From NCBI RefSeq assembly GCF_025127995.1, contig NZ_JAHLYP010000038.1:62001-126000 (forward strand): 64,000 bases of DNA, written 5' to 3'. A program made the position numbers and the translations under genes. Shown here piece by piece: positions 5,949-14,867 of the stretch. This DNA is from Synechococcus sp. CS-1332 (GTDB lineage: Bacteria > Cyanobacteriota > Cyanobacteriia > PCC-6307 > Cyanobiaceae). Numbering within the stretch: the stretch's first letter is position 1; the number at the start of each line of letters is the position of its first letter. The notes beneath the pieces were generated by a model. The model saw only the letters and a list, made by a program, of their open reading frames with translations. It did no database searches and had not been told where the DNA came from.

Positions 5949-8267
5949 TCACGTCTCCAGCAGCATCTTCGAGAGATTCGGCAGGCCTGCCCCCTGGTGA
6001 TACCGGTCGCGCTGGAGATCGGTGCAGTGCTCGAGCAGGATCCTCTTCACCCGGTCGGGATAGCCGATGAATTCGGTGCGCACCGAGAGGAACGCGGCCA
6101 GCAGTCCGGAGATGTGCGGCGCCGCCATGCTCGTGCCGGAGAGGGCCACATACAGTTCATCGAGGCTCTTGCCCTTGCCGCTACTCCGGCACGAAAGGAT
6201 CCGCTCCCCCGGGCCCACCACGTCGGGCTTGATGCGGCCATCGGCGGTGGGACCCCGTGAGGAGAAGTAGGAGGTGCCGTAGCGGTGCGGCTGGGTTGGA
6301 TGCACCGATCCGACGGCGATCGCCTCTTCCAGGTTGGCCGGATCCCCGATCGAGAGATCGAAGGAGCGGGTGGTGCTCAGGCCGTCCACCACGATGTCGC
6401 CGCTGCCCTCGTTGCCAGCCGCAAGCACCACCAGAACACCCTGGCGCACCAACCGCAGCAGAGAGGCGCACAGCGGTGAATCGCCGCAGCCGAAGCTGGC
6501 CGGATCGAACGACCCCCCCAGACTCAGATTCACCCCCTGGATCGTCAGGCGCCGTCCGTCCTGGTTCTGCTTCCAGATGTGATCGATCGCCTTGATGATC
6601 CAGGCGTCGTAGCCGCTGCCGTTGTCGGCCAGCACTTTGTAGCTCACGATCCGGGCCCGGGGCGCCATCGCCAGCATGTCTTGGCCGCCCTCGCCGCCAA
6701 CTGACAGCATCCCGCCGGCAATGATCCCTGCCACATGGGTGCCGTGGCCGTTGGCATCGTTGCCGCTGCCGCCCCGCACGGCCCCCCGGGCAGTGCAGTC
6801 CCAGTCGGCGGCCACCGTTCCCTTCGCTGCGAAGGCCGTGTTGTTGAAATGGGGATGGTGGCTGTCGATGCCCGTGTCCAGCACCGCCCAGGTGATCCCC
6901 TGGCCGCAGGCGTTGTAGCCCAGCTGGGCCGTCCGGGCCTGCACCGTGTGGATCGAATCGTGCATCAGCGCCCGCTTGCGGCTGTTGCCGAACAGGCGAT
7001 ACACCGCCGGGGCGTCGCTGCCGTACTGCTGTCCCAGCGCGGCCGCCAGCCGTTCCACCTCGGCCCTGGTCAGGTTCGCCGCCACATAGCGGTCCAGCTG
7101 ATCCTCCAGGGCGATCGTGTCGGCGGTGATCGGCTTTCTGAGCACGTTGCGGTGGATCCAGGTGAGCACCGCTGACCTGGCCGTCTCAAGCGAATCGCCC
7201 GGCTCAGCAGCTTCCGCTGAGCCGTCCAGCAGCTCGATCAGCACGGGCACCCTGGCGGTGGCCTCAATATCCAGCGCCTCGCTCAGGCTGCGTGTCACCG
7301 TGATCGGACTCACTGGCTGGAAGCGTGAGCGATCCAGCGCCGCCAGCACCGTCTCCTGGGTGGACCTTCGCGCCAGGTAGCCACTGGCGGAGTGGGCCTT
7401 GCTGGGCGGCCACACCATGCCCTGCAAGCGTTCATCGACGATCTTCGGCTTGCCGGCGGTGCCGTACTCGTCGGCCAGGCTCTGGTCCAGGCAGACGATG
7501 TCACCGTCCTGGGCGATGTTCACCCAGCGCTTCACACCGGCGGGGATCGGCAGCGTCTTTTTCCCGTGCCACTTCTGCAGCACGTCGGTCACCTGGGGCA
7601 GTCCCAGGGGTGAGCCGATCGTGACGTAAAGATCCACCGGTACCGCGGCGCCTAGCTCCATCAGCGCCTGGTACGTGACCATGCTCCCCTGGCTGTGGCC
7701 GATCACCACGAAGGGCCCCCCGCCGGTGCTGATCCGGTCCTTCATCGTCTGCACCATCCGCTCGCGTTTCGCCTTGTTGAACAGGAAGTCGTTCACATCT
7801 GCCATGAACGCCTCGGTGAACATTGCCGTCACCGGACTCCACAGCCCTTTGGCTTCCACCGAGCGCGCCGCGGGCCCCCCCATCGGTGCCCCCCTGTGCG
7901 CCGCCGTCTGGGCGGCCGCCTCCAGTTGCTGCCTCAGCGCGGCCACGAACGCCTCCGACTCGGTCGGTGCGTCGCTCTGCTGGATCGAGACGGCCAGCAG
8001 GTCCGCCGCTGCCCACTGCAGGGTGGCCCGGTCCTCGCCGATGGCCCGGGTGGAGACCCCCGCGGGTTGCGGGTAACGCTCCCGGTCCACCCAGTAGGCC
8101 ATGCGGGTGCGCTCCCCCTGGTTGGTGCCGAACAGGGCGTGGTCCCACTCCGAGCGCAGCACCCCCTCGGCGGGCATGTTGGAGATGCCGTGGCAGTAGA
8201 TGACCGTGCGGGCCTGCCCCCGCGGGCGGGATGTGATGGTTGCGGAAGCTTTCTTCGGGGCGGTCAT
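5949..8267 (-). CDS. Esterase-subtilisin (S8 peptidase) fusion protein
   Basis: A 772-residue two-enzyme protein with no signal peptide. Residues about 20-300 are an alpha/beta-hydrolase: VIYCHGISN, nucleophile elbow VVIGHSQGSMV with Ser192, IGSPLG, an acid near QDGDIV (254-256) and His292 in KAHSASGYL. A helical linker follows to about 430. Residues about 440-770 are a subtilase with the complete triad: Asp464 (AVLDTGIDSHHPHF), His508 (NGHGTHVAGIIAGG) and Ser713 (SGTSMAAPHISG), plus the oxyanion Asn619 (AAGNEGSG). The serine-peptidase part is confident. The esterase substrate is unknown. Lacking an export signal, it probably acts in the cytoplasm. It borders the cassette array but has host-like composition. 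Confidence 0.85.
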   Translation of the reverse strand: MTAPKKASATITSRPRGQARTVIYCHGISNMPAEGVLRSEWDHALFGTNQGERTRMAYWVDRERYPQPAGVSTRAIGEDRATLQWAAADLLAVSIQQSDAPTESEAFVAALRQQLEAAAQTAAHRGAPMGGPAARSVEAKGLWSPVTAMFTEAFMADVNDFLFNKAKRERMVQTMKDRISTGGGPFVVIGHSQGSMVTYQALMELGAAVPVDLYVTIGSPLGLPQVTDVLQKWHGKKTLPIPAGVKRWVNIAQDGDIVCLDQSLADEYGTAGKPKIVDERLQGMVWPPSKAHSASGYLARRSTQETVLAALDRSRFQPVSPITVTRSLSEALDIEATARVPVLIELLDGSAEAAEPGDSLETARSAVLTWIHRNVLRKPITADTIALEDQLDRYVAANLTRAEVERLAAALGQQYGSDAPAVYRLFGNSRKRALMHDSIHTVQARTAQLGYNACGQGITWAVLDTGIDSHHPHFNNTAFAAKGTVAADWDCTARGAVRGGSGNDANGHGTHVAGIIAGGMLSVGGEGGQDMLAMAPRARIVSYKVLADNGSGYDAWIIKAIDHIWKQNQDGRRLTIQGVNLSLGGSFDPASFGCGDSPLCASLLRLVRQGVLVVLAAGNEGSGDIVVDGLSTTRSFDLSIGDPANLEEAIAVGSVHPTQPHRYGTSYFSSRGPTADGRIKPDVVGPGERILSCRSSGKGKSLDELYVALSGTSMAAPHISGLLAAFLSVRTEFIGYPDRVKRILLEHCTDLQRDRYHQGAGLPNLSKMLLET

Positions 8268-8372
8268 GGCGTCACGCAGGGGAGCGAAACCGATCCCCAG
8301 CCCTAGCCAGCCCAGCCGCCGGTGGCCCCTGGCGCGCCGCCGGTGTCATCGTTCTTGAGCCTGGCCCCGACC

Positions 8373-9098
8373 ATGACCCTGCTGCTCGCCCTCCTGGCCC
8401 TGATCCTGCTGCTGGATCTGGTGGTGGTCGTGGTGCTGCTGCCGTCGTTGCTGATCCGTGGACTGCTGGCGCGCCTGGCTCCGGATGTGGTCTTCTGCGG
8501 CCGGGGGCGGCAAATGCGGCTGGCCCTCAGCATTGACGACGGCCCCAGCGGCGCCGGATCGGAGGCCCTGCTGGACCTGCTGCGGGAACTCCAGGTGCCG
8601 GCCACCTTCTTCCTGATCGGTTCCCACCTGGAACGCGACCACCGCTTCGCGCGCCGGGCCCTGCAGCAGGGCCACGACCTCGGCAACCACCTCTGGTGCG
8701 ACGAACGTTCCGCCGCCCTGGCGCCGGCCGCCTTCCAGCAGCAGCTGGCCGACACCGAACGGGCGATCGCCCGGGCCGCCGCCCCCGCCCAGCTGTGCTG
8801 GCGCTGGTTCCGCCCCGGTGGCGGCTGGTTCCACCGGGCCATGCTCGACGCCCTCGCGGCCCGCTCCTACCGACTGGTGCTGGGGTCGATCTTCCCCTGG
8901 GACACCCTGCGGCCTCCCCTCTGGTTCGTGCGCCTGTTCGTGCGGCTCAATGCCCACCCCGGCGGGATCCTGGTGCTGCACGACACCCCGGCCCTCAGCG
9001 GCCGCACCCTGGAGACCCTGCGCTGCATCGTTCCTGAGCTGCGTCAGCGCGGCTACCGCTTCGTGCCCCTGCAGGAGCTGCTCGATCCGGCTCCCTGA
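8373..9098 (+). CDS. Polysaccharide deacetylase (NodB domain) protein
   Basis: A carbohydrate esterase family 4-type enzyme anchored in the membrane. From ATG 8373 the first 25 residues are almost purely Leu, Val, Ala and Ile, a membrane anchor or uncleaved signal. The NodB motifs follow: [11 protein letters not shown] (catalytic and metal Asp pair), [20 protein letters not shown] (histidine motif), WFRPGGGWF and [11 protein letters not shown]. These are expected to remove acetyl groups from a polysaccharide such as peptidoglycan or an exopolymer. An upstream in-frame ATG at 8322 would add 17 polar residues before the anchor and is less likely. Confidence 0.8.
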   Translation: MTLLLALLALILLLDLVVVVVLLPSLLIRGLLARLAPDVVFCGRGRQMRLALSIDDGPSGAGSEALLDLLRELQVPATFFLIGSHLERDHRFARRALQQGHDLGNHLWCDERSAALAPAAFQQQLADTERAIARAAAPAQLCWRWFRPGGGWFHRAMLDALAARSYRLVLGSIFPWDTLRPPLWFVRLFVRLNAHPGGILVLHDTPALSGRTLETLRCIVPELRQRGYRFVPLQELLDPAP

Positions 9099-9135
9099 GT
9101 GGGGCCTACGATCCGGGCCGTCCGCCCCCTGGGGA

Positions 9136-10164
9136 ATGCGCTTCAGCAGCCTGCTCACCCGGATCGGCGCCGTGCAGGACGGCAGCCCGCGGCACCTGGC
9201 AGGGGATCCGGAGATCTCGGGCGCCGAAGCGCTCGATCGCGCCGGCCCCGGCCAGCTGGCCTTCCTTGAGCCCGGCAACGCCCTGGCGGCGGCCCTCTCC
9301 GCCAGCGGTGCCGCCGCCCTGCTGCTGCCCCCCGATGCGGAGCTGCAGCAGCTGGCCAGCGAACGCGGCCTGGCCTGGGTGGCGCTTGCCAATCCCCGGC
9401 TCGGCTTCGCCGAGGCCCTCGCCGCCCTGCATCCGCCCACCCCCAAACCCCCGGGGCTCCACCCCAGCGCCGTGGTCGACCCCGGCGCCAGCGTCGCCGC
9501 CGAGGTGCATGTGGGCGCCCACGTTGTGATCGGCGCCGGTTGCGTCGTGGCCCGCGGCTGCGTGCTCCATCCCGGTGTCGTCCTGTATGAGGACGTTCAA
9601 CTGGGCGAGGGCTGCGAGATCCACGCCCAGGCGGTGCTCCACCCCGGCAGCCGCCTTGGCGCCGGTTGCGTTGTCCAGTCGCAGGCGGTGATCGGTGCCG
9701 AGGGTTTCGGCTTCGTGCCCACCGCTTCGGGGTGGGTGAAGATGCCCCAGACCGGCCAGGTGGTGCTCGAGGACGGCGTCGAGGTGGGCTGCGGCTCCAC
9801 CATCGACCGCCCCAGCGTCGGCGAGACGCGCATCGGCGCCGGCACCAAGATCGACAACCTGGTGCACGTGGGCCATGGCGTCGTCACAGGCCGTGGCTGT
9901 GCCCTGGCCGCCCAGGTGGGCATCGCCGGTGGCGCCGTGCTCGGCAACGGTGTGATCCTGGCCGGCCAGGTGGGGGTGGCCAACCGGGCCGTGATCGGCG
10001 ATCGGGCCATCGCCTCCTCCAAGTCCGGCATCCACGGCGAGATCGCCGCCGGAGAGGTGGTCAGCGGCTACCCCGCCATCCCCAACCGGCTCTGGCTGCG
10101 CTGCTCCGCCGTCTTCAACAAGCTGCCCGACATGGCCCGCACCCTGCGTCAGATGCAGAAGTAG
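9136..10164 (+). CDS. lpxD: UDP-3-O-acylglucosamine N-acyltransferase
   Basis: Adds the N-linked 3-hydroxyacyl chain in lipid A synthesis, cytoplasmic and trimeric. The 342-residue protein has the N-terminal uridine-binding domain (residues 1-100) and then a long run of hexapeptide repeats (about 108-300, of the [21 protein letters not shown] type) forming a left-handed beta-helix. His247 in [11 protein letters not shown] matches the catalytic histidine. The C-terminal [12 protein letters not shown] helix is also typical. ATG 9136 gives a family-like N-terminus. Its stop is 30 bases before leuB, so the two are probably cotranscribed. Confidence 0.93.
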   Translation: MRFSSLLTRIGAVQDGSPRHLAGDPEISGAEALDRAGPGQLAFLEPGNALAAALSASGAAALLLPPDAELQQLASERGLAWVALANPRLGFAEALAALHPPTPKPPGLHPSAVVDPGASVAAEVHVGAHVVIGAGCVVARGCVLHPGVVLYEDVQLGEGCEIHAQAVLHPGSRLGAGCVVQSQAVIGAEGFGFVPTASGWVKMPQTGQVVLEDGVEVGCGSTIDRPSVGETRIGAGTKIDNLVHVGHGVVTGRGCALAAQVGIAGGAVLGNGVILAGQVGVANRAVIGDRAIASSKSGIHGEIAAGEVVSGYPAIPNRLWLRCSAVFNKLPDMARTLRQMQK

Positions 10165-10194
10165 CCTCGCCTGCTGAGCGGCCCCCCCTTCGCA

Positions 10195-11277
10195 ATGACC
10201 AGCTACAGGATCACCCTGCTTGCGGGGGACGGCATCGGTCCGGAGATCACCGCGGTGGCCCGCACCCTGCTGGAAGCGGTGAGCTGCCGCCATGGCTTCA
10301 GCCTCCAGTTCGATCCCCAGCCCGTCGGCGGCGCCGCCATCGACGCCACCGGTGAGCCCCTGCCGGCGAGCACCCTGGCAGCCTGCCGGGCCGCCGATGC
10401 GGTGCTGCTCGCCGCCATCGGTGCCCCCCGCTTCGATGCCCTGCCCCGTGAGCAGCGCCCCGAGAGCGGTCTGCTGGCCCTGCGCTCCGGCCTGGGCCTG
10501 TTCGCCAACCTGCGGCCCGTGAAGATCATCCCGGCCCTGGCCGGTGCCAGCAGCCTGCGGCCCGAGGTGATCGAAGGGGTGGATCTGCTGGTGGTGCGCG
10601 AACTCATCGGCGGCATCTACTTCGGCACCCCCAAGGGGCGCATCGAGGTGGATGGCGGCGTGCGGGCCTTCAATACGATGGTGTACACGGATCATGAGGT
10701 CGACCGCATCGCCCGGGTGGGCTTCCGGCTGGCGGCGGGCCGCCGCGGCCGGCTCTGCTCGGTCGACAAGGCCAACGTGCTCGATGTCAGCCAGCTGTGG
10801 CGCGACCGGGTGGAGGCGATCCACGCCGAGTTCCCCGCCGTCGAGCTCAGCCACATGTACGTCGACAATGCCGCCATGCAGCTGGTGCGCGAGCCACGCC
10901 AGTTCGACGTGCTGCTGACCAGCAACCTCTTCGGCGACATTCTCTCCGACGAGGCCGCCATGCTCACCGGCTCGATCGGCATGCTCCCCTCGGCCTCCCT
11001 CGGTTCCGAAGGCCCGGGCCTGTTCGAGCCGGTTCACGGCTCCGCCCCCGACATCGCCGGCCAGGACAAGGCCAACCCCATCGCCATGGTGCTCTCCGCC
11101 GCCATGCTGCTGCGGGTGGGCCTGCAGCAGGAGGCCGCCGCCGCCGACCTCGAGACCGCCGTCGACCGGGTGCTGGCCGCCGGCTACCGCACCGGTGACC
11201 TGCTGATGGGTGAGGGCTGCACCCTGGTGGGCTGCCGGGCCATGGGCGAGCAGCTGCTCGCAGCCCTGCCCGCCTGA
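10195..11277 (+). CDS. leuB: 3-isopropylmalate dehydrogenase
   Basis: Third step of leucine synthesis: oxidative decarboxylation of 3-isopropylmalate with NAD. The 360-residue protein begins [16 protein letters not shown]. It contains [11 protein letters not shown] (substrate-binding arginines), [31 protein letters not shown], and the metal-binding block [16 protein letters not shown] followed by [39 protein letters not shown] is the cofactor-binding region. Length and motifs are complete. It follows lpxD closely; phosphoribulokinase starts 81 bases downstream. Confidence 0.95.
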   Translation: MTSYRITLLAGDGIGPEITAVARTLLEAVSCRHGFSLQFDPQPVGGAAIDATGEPLPASTLAACRAADAVLLAAIGAPRFDALPREQRPESGLLALRSGLGLFANLRPVKIIPALAGASSLRPEVIEGVDLLVVRELIGGIYFGTPKGRIEVDGGVRAFNTMVYTDHEVDRIARVGFRLAAGRRGRLCSVDKANVLDVSQLWRDRVEAIHAEFPAVELSHMYVDNAAMQLVREPRQFDVLLTSNLFGDILSDEAAMLTGSIGMLPSASLGSEGPGLFEPVHGSAPDIAGQDKANPIAMVLSAAMLLRVGLQQEAAAADLETAVDRVLAAGYRTGDLLMGEGCTLVGCRAMGEQLLAALPA

Positions 11278-11358
11278 AGTCCCCCGTCAGGTAACGGTCG
11301 CGGGGGGAGGGGACCGGCGACCTGCCAAACTCACACCCTCCGAACCCCCCTTGCGTCG

Positions 11359-12261
11359 ATGTCGAAGCGTCACCCGGTCGTGGCAGTCACCGGTTCCTCG
11401 GGAGCCGGAACCAGCACCGTCAAGCGGGCCTTCGAGCACATCTTTTCCCGCGAGGGCATCATCCCGGCGGTGGTGGAAGGCGATAGCTTCCACCGCTTCG
11501 AGCGCGGCCCGATGAAGCAGGCGATGGCCGAGGCCCAGGCCCGTGGCGAGAACTTCTCCCACTTCGGCCCCGAGGCCAACATCTTCGACAAGCTCGAAGA
11601 GCTGTTCCGCACCTACAGCGAAACCGGCAGCGGCAACCGCCGCTACTACCTCCACTCGGTGGAGGAGGCGGCCGAGCACAACGCCCGCCTCGGCACCAGC
11701 CTGGAGCCCGGCCAGTTCACCCCCTGGGAACCGATCCCCGCGGACACCCAGCTCCTCTTCTATGAAGGCCTCCACGGCGGGGTGGTGGGCGACGGCTATG
11801 ACGTGGCCGGGATGGTGGATCTGCTGATCGGCGTGGTGCCGATCGCCAACCTGGAGTGGATCCAGAAGATCTCCCGCGACAACGCAGAGCGCGGCTACTC
11901 GGCCGAAGCGATCGTCGACACGATCCTGCGCCGCATGCCCGACTACATCAACCACATCTGCCCCCAGTTCAGCCTCACCGACATCAACTTCCAGCGGGTG
12001 CCCACGGTGGACACCTCCAACCCGTTCATCTGCCGCAATATCCCCAGCCCTGACGAGAGCTTCGTCATCATTCATTTCCGAAAGGGCGCCCGGGAGAAGT
12101 GGGGCATCGACTTCTCCTACCTGCTGCGCATGATCAACGGCTCCTTCATGTCGAGCCCCACCAGCATCGTGGTGAACGGCGGCAAGATGGGCTTCGCGAT
12201 GGAGATCATCCTCACTCCGATCATCCACAAGATGATCGAGGAGCAGAAGAAACTCAGCTGA
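11359..12261 (+). CDS. prk: Phosphoribulokinase, proteobacterial type
   Basis: Phosphorylates ribulose 5-phosphate to ribulose 1,5-bisphosphate. The 300-residue protein starts SKRHPVVAVTGSSGAGTST (P-loop at about residues 12-20). It has VVEGDSFHRFERGPM and the lysine/arginine-rich active-site segments. The P-loop form GSSGAGTSTVKRAFE, the short length and the absence of the CP12-responsive cysteine-spaced N-terminal region are features of the bacterial CbbP class. They do not match the GVAGDSGCGKST class that I associate with the main cyanobacterial and plant enzyme. A second prk elsewhere in the genome is therefore expected. The gene appears complete, with a start typical of the family. Confidence 0.88.
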   Translation: MSKRHPVVAVTGSSGAGTSTVKRAFEHIFSREGIIPAVVEGDSFHRFERGPMKQAMAEAQARGENFSHFGPEANIFDKLEELFRTYSETGSGNRRYYLHSVEEAAEHNARLGTSLEPGQFTPWEPIPADTQLLFYEGLHGGVVGDGYDVAGMVDLLIGVVPIANLEWIQKISRDNAERGYSAEAIVDTILRRMPDYINHICPQFSLTDINFQRVPTVDTSNPFICRNIPSPDESFVIIHFRKGAREKWGIDFSYLLRMINGSFMSSPTSIVVNGGKMGFAMEIILTPIIHKMIEEQKKLS

Positions 12262-12313
12262 AGATCAGTCTCTTGATCTTCCTTTCGGCCCTAAGATCTC
12301 CCGAAAGGAACCG

Positions 12314-12676
12314 GTGAATCCCATCACCGCCCAGCCCCCCACCATCACCCCATCCGGATCTGGCAGTCCCTCCTTCCAGATCCGCGGCGGGGAGTCCTCT
12401 GCGACCCCGTCCCAGGGCTCCCTGCGCCTCGATCGCATCAACAGCGCCGAGCTCCTGCGCCACGGGCGCCGCGTCTATTTCCGTTTCCTGGAGTCCTGCC
12501 CCACCGCTCCTGAGCCGTTGGGGGTGGTCCTTCTCGGCGCCGGCCCCCAGGGACGGGTGGTGTTCGAGGCGCCGATCCTCCTGCCGGAGGAGCAGTTCGT
12601 GCCGATGGACCTGCTGCGCCCCCGCTCGTCCCGGGGCCGCAGCGCCCGGGGGGGAACCAGCCGCCCGTTGCCATGA
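12314..12676 (+). CDS. Conserved small protein of unknown function
   Basis: A 120-residue protein that I cannot place in a named family. GTG 12314 is preceded by AAAGGA five bases upstream. The first 35 residues are Pro-, Ser- and Thr-rich. A compact core follows (LRLDRINSAELLRHGRRVYFRFLESC, then GVVLLGAGPQGRVVFEAPILLPEEQFVPMDLLRP split by a short loop). The tail is basic and Arg-, Gly- and Ser-rich. Its stop overlaps the ATG of the prepilin peptidase by four bases, so translation is probably coupled. No membrane segment is visible. Confidence 0.65.
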   Translation: MNPITAQPPTITPSGSGSPSFQIRGGESSATPSQGSLRLDRINSAELLRHGRRVYFRFLESCPTAPEPLGVVLLGAGPQGRVVFEAPILLPEEQFVPMDLLRPRSSRGRSARGGTSRPLP

Positions 12677-13524
12677 CCCCAGCCCCCCTCCTGTCGTCTG
12701 TTCTGCCGCTGTCCCTGCTGGCCCCCTTCGTGGCCCTGGCCGGTGCCTGCATCGGCAGCTTCCTGAACGTGGTGGTCTGGCGGTTGCCGCGGGAGGAGTC
12801 GCTGGTCTTTCCCGGCAGCCATTGCCCCCGCTGTGGCGCCTCCCTGGCCTGGTTCGAGAACCTGCCGCTGCTCAGCTGGCTGCTGCTGCGTGGCCGCTGC
12901 CGCCACTGCCAGGCCGCCATCGCCGTCCGCTACCCCCTGGTGGAGCTGCTCACCGCCGGCCTCTGGGTGGCGATGCTCTTCGCCCGACCCGCAGCCATGG
13001 GCCCCGATCCCAGCGCCTGGCTGCTGCTGGCGGCCGGTTGGCTACTGGCCAGCTGGCTGCTGCCCCTGGCCCTGATCGACCTCGACAGCCTCTGGCTGCC
13101 GGAACCCCTCTGCCGCTGGGGGGTTGTGTTGGGCCTTGCGGTCACCGCCGCCGTCGGCTTCCCGCAGGGGGCCGTGGTCGGCCGCACCCTGCTGTTCTCC
13201 CACCTGCTGGCCGTGGCCGCCGGCCTGCTGGGCTTCGAGGCCCTCAGCGCCCTGGCTGAGAAGGCGATGGGACGGCCGGCCCTGGGGCTGGGGGACGCCA
13301 AGCTGGCCGCCCTGATGGGGGCCTGGCTCGGACCGTTGGGGCTGGGCCTGGCCGTGAGCCTCTCTGTTCTCGGTGGGGCCCTGATCGGCGGGTTGGCCCG
13401 ACTCACCGGCCGGCTCGGCCGCCAGCAGCCCTTCCCTTTCGGGCCCTTTCTCGCCGCCGGTGCCCTGGCCGTCTGGATCGGTGGCCACGCCCCATGGCTG
13501 CGCCTGTGGGGTCTGGGTCTTTAA
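12673..13524 (+). CDS. pilD: Prepilin peptidase (type IV leader peptidase)
   Basis: A polytopic inner-membrane aspartyl protease that cleaves and N-methylates type IV prepilins. The 283-residue protein has the N-terminal GSFLNVVVWRLP signature. A cytoplasmic zinc-type domain carries CPRCG and CRHC cysteine pairs. Several membrane helices follow, with two catalytic aspartates in LIDLDSLWLP and GLGDAKLAALMG. All motifs are present. It implies type IV pili, used for DNA uptake or motility, although no pilin genes are in the window. The start overlaps the preceding small gene. Confidence 0.93.
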   Translation: MTPAPLLSSVLPLSLLAPFVALAGACIGSFLNVVVWRLPREESLVFPGSHCPRCGASLAWFENLPLLSWLLLRGRCRHCQAAIAVRYPLVELLTAGLWVAMLFARPAAMGPDPSAWLLLAAGWLLASWLLPLALIDLDSLWLPEPLCRWGVVLGLAVTAAVGFPQGAVVGRTLLFSHLLAVAAGLLGFEALSALAEKAMGRPALGLGDAKLAALMGAWLGPLGLGLAVSLSVLGGALIGGLARLTGRLGRQQPFPFGPFLAAGALAVWIGGHAPWLRLWGLGL

Positions 13525-13560
13525 TGACTGGTCTGCCTTCACCCTTGCTTCCGTCGCCCC

Positions 13561-14451
13561 ATGTCCCTGTTCGACTGGTTCGCCGATCGTCGCAAGAATG
13601 CTCCGGCCGTGCGGGCCAGCAAAGGGCCTGAAGCCGACGAGGGGGATGGCCTCTGGAGCAAGTGCGCCGAATGCGGCCTGGTGGTCTACCGCAAGGATCT
13701 GATCGCCAATGCCAGCGTCTGCAAGGGCTGCGGCCACCATCACCGCATCGACAGCAGGGAGCGCATCCGCCTGATCGCGGATGAGGGCAGCTTCGAACCC
13801 ATCGATGCCGATCTGGCCCCCACCGATCCCCTGGCCTTCAAGGACCGCCGCAGCTATGCCGACCGGTTGCGGGACACCCAGCGGGCCACGGGCCTGCGGG
13901 ATGCGGTGATCACCGGCCTCTGCCGTCTGGAGGGCATGCCCCTGGCCCTGGGGGTGATGGATTTCCGCTTCATGGGCGGTTCGATGGGCTCGGTGGTGGG
14001 CGAGAAGCTCACCCGGCTGGTGGAACTGGCCACCGCCCGCCGCTACCCGTTGGTGATCGTCTGCGCTTCCGGCGGCGCCCGCATGCAGGAGGGGATGCTC
14101 AGCCTGATGCAGATGGCCAAGGTGTCCGGTGCCCTGCAGCGCCACCGCAGCACGGAGCTGCTCTACCTGCCCCTGCTCACCCACCCCACCACCGGTGGGG
14201 TCACCGCCAGCTTCGCCATGCTGGGCGACCTGATCCTGGCCGAGCCCAAGGCCATGATCGCCTTCGCCGGCCGCCGGGTGATTGAGCAGACCCTGGGCGA
14301 AAAGCTGCCCGATGGCTTCCAGACTGCCGAGTACCTCCAGGACCACGGCTTCGTGGACACGATCGTGCCCCGGCCCGAGCTGCGCGGCACCCTGGCCACC
14401 CTGCTGCGGCTGCACGGCAGCGTGCGCCCGGCCCTGTCAGTGGCGCCATGA
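13561..14451 (+). CDS. accD: Acetyl-CoA carboxylase carboxyltransferase beta subunit
   Basis: The beta subunit of carboxyltransferase, which with AccA moves the carboxyl group from biotin to acetyl-CoA to make malonyl-CoA for fatty acid synthesis. The 296-residue protein has the N-terminal zinc ribbon ([14 protein letters not shown], then [11 protein letters not shown]). The crotonase-like core holds [44 protein letters not shown] and [10 protein letters not shown]. Length and order are typical. The stop overlaps the start of the next small secreted protein by four bases. Confidence 0.95.
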   Translation: MSLFDWFADRRKNAPAVRASKGPEADEGDGLWSKCAECGLVVYRKDLIANASVCKGCGHHHRIDSRERIRLIADEGSFEPIDADLAPTDPLAFKDRRSYADRLRDTQRATGLRDAVITGLCRLEGMPLALGVMDFRFMGGSMGSVVGEKLTRLVELATARRYPLVIVCASGGARMQEGMLSLMQMAKVSGALQRHRSTELLYLPLLTHPTTGGVTASFAMLGDLILAEPKAMIAFAGRRVIEQTLGEKLPDGFQTAEYLQDHGFVDTIVPRPELRGTLATLLRLHGSVRPALSVAP

Positions 14452-14867
14452 GGGGCGCCGTCCGGCTGCTCGCCGCCCTGCTGGTGCTCGCCCTCTGGCT
14501 CGCCGCCCCCGTCGCCACCTGGGCCGGTCCGGTCGACTGGCAGGAGGTGGAGGCCAGTCCTGAGGGCCGGCAGTGGTGGGACTCCGGCAGCCTCCGCTTC
14601 GATCGCGAGGGTCGCCTCTCGGTGCTCAGCCGCTTCCAGCCCGCCGCCGCCGACGATGCGGCCGAGGGCGATCGCCCCCCCGTCGGCCAGCTGTACGTGA
14701 TGCAGCTCGATTGCGACGAGGAGCTCTACCGGGACACGTCCGTCAACGGCCTGCCCCACTGGGGCGCCCCCTGGCAGGCCGCCGCCGGCGACAACCTCAC
14801 GATCCGGGTGCTGCACGCCGCCTGCACGGCCGCCCGCCTCCCCCAGAACAGCGATGCGACGGCCTGA
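14448..14867 (+). CDS. Secreted conserved hypothetical protein
   Basis: A 139-residue exported protein. Residues 1-26 are a Sec signal peptide with a long Leu/Ala core ending [10 protein letters not shown]. The mature part begins [35 protein letters not shown] and contains two cysteines ([10 protein letters not shown] and HAACTAA), which may form a disulfide in the periplasm or lumen. Many cyanobacterial genomes carry short proteins of this layout, but I do not know a function. The ATG overlaps the end of accD and the 3' end overlaps the next gene by 14 bases, so it sits in a translationally coupled set. Confidence 0.72.
   Translation: MRGAVRLLAALLVLALWLAAPVATWAGPVDWQEVEASPEGRQWWDSGSLRFDREGRLSVLSRFQPAAADDAAEGDRPPVGQLYVMQLDCDEELYRDTSVNGLPHWGAPWQAAAGDNLTIRVLHAACTAARLPQNSDATA

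Noticed and set aside
5868-6260. Plus-strand open frame beginning beside the attI-like site, where an integrase could start
   Set aside because: The product has none of the tyrosine-recombinase motifs and most of it is antisense to the subtilase domain.
9106-11037. 643-codon minus-strand open frame across lpxD and leuB
   Set aside because: It spans two clear plus-strand genes and its product is Gly-, His- and Ala-rich without a domain.
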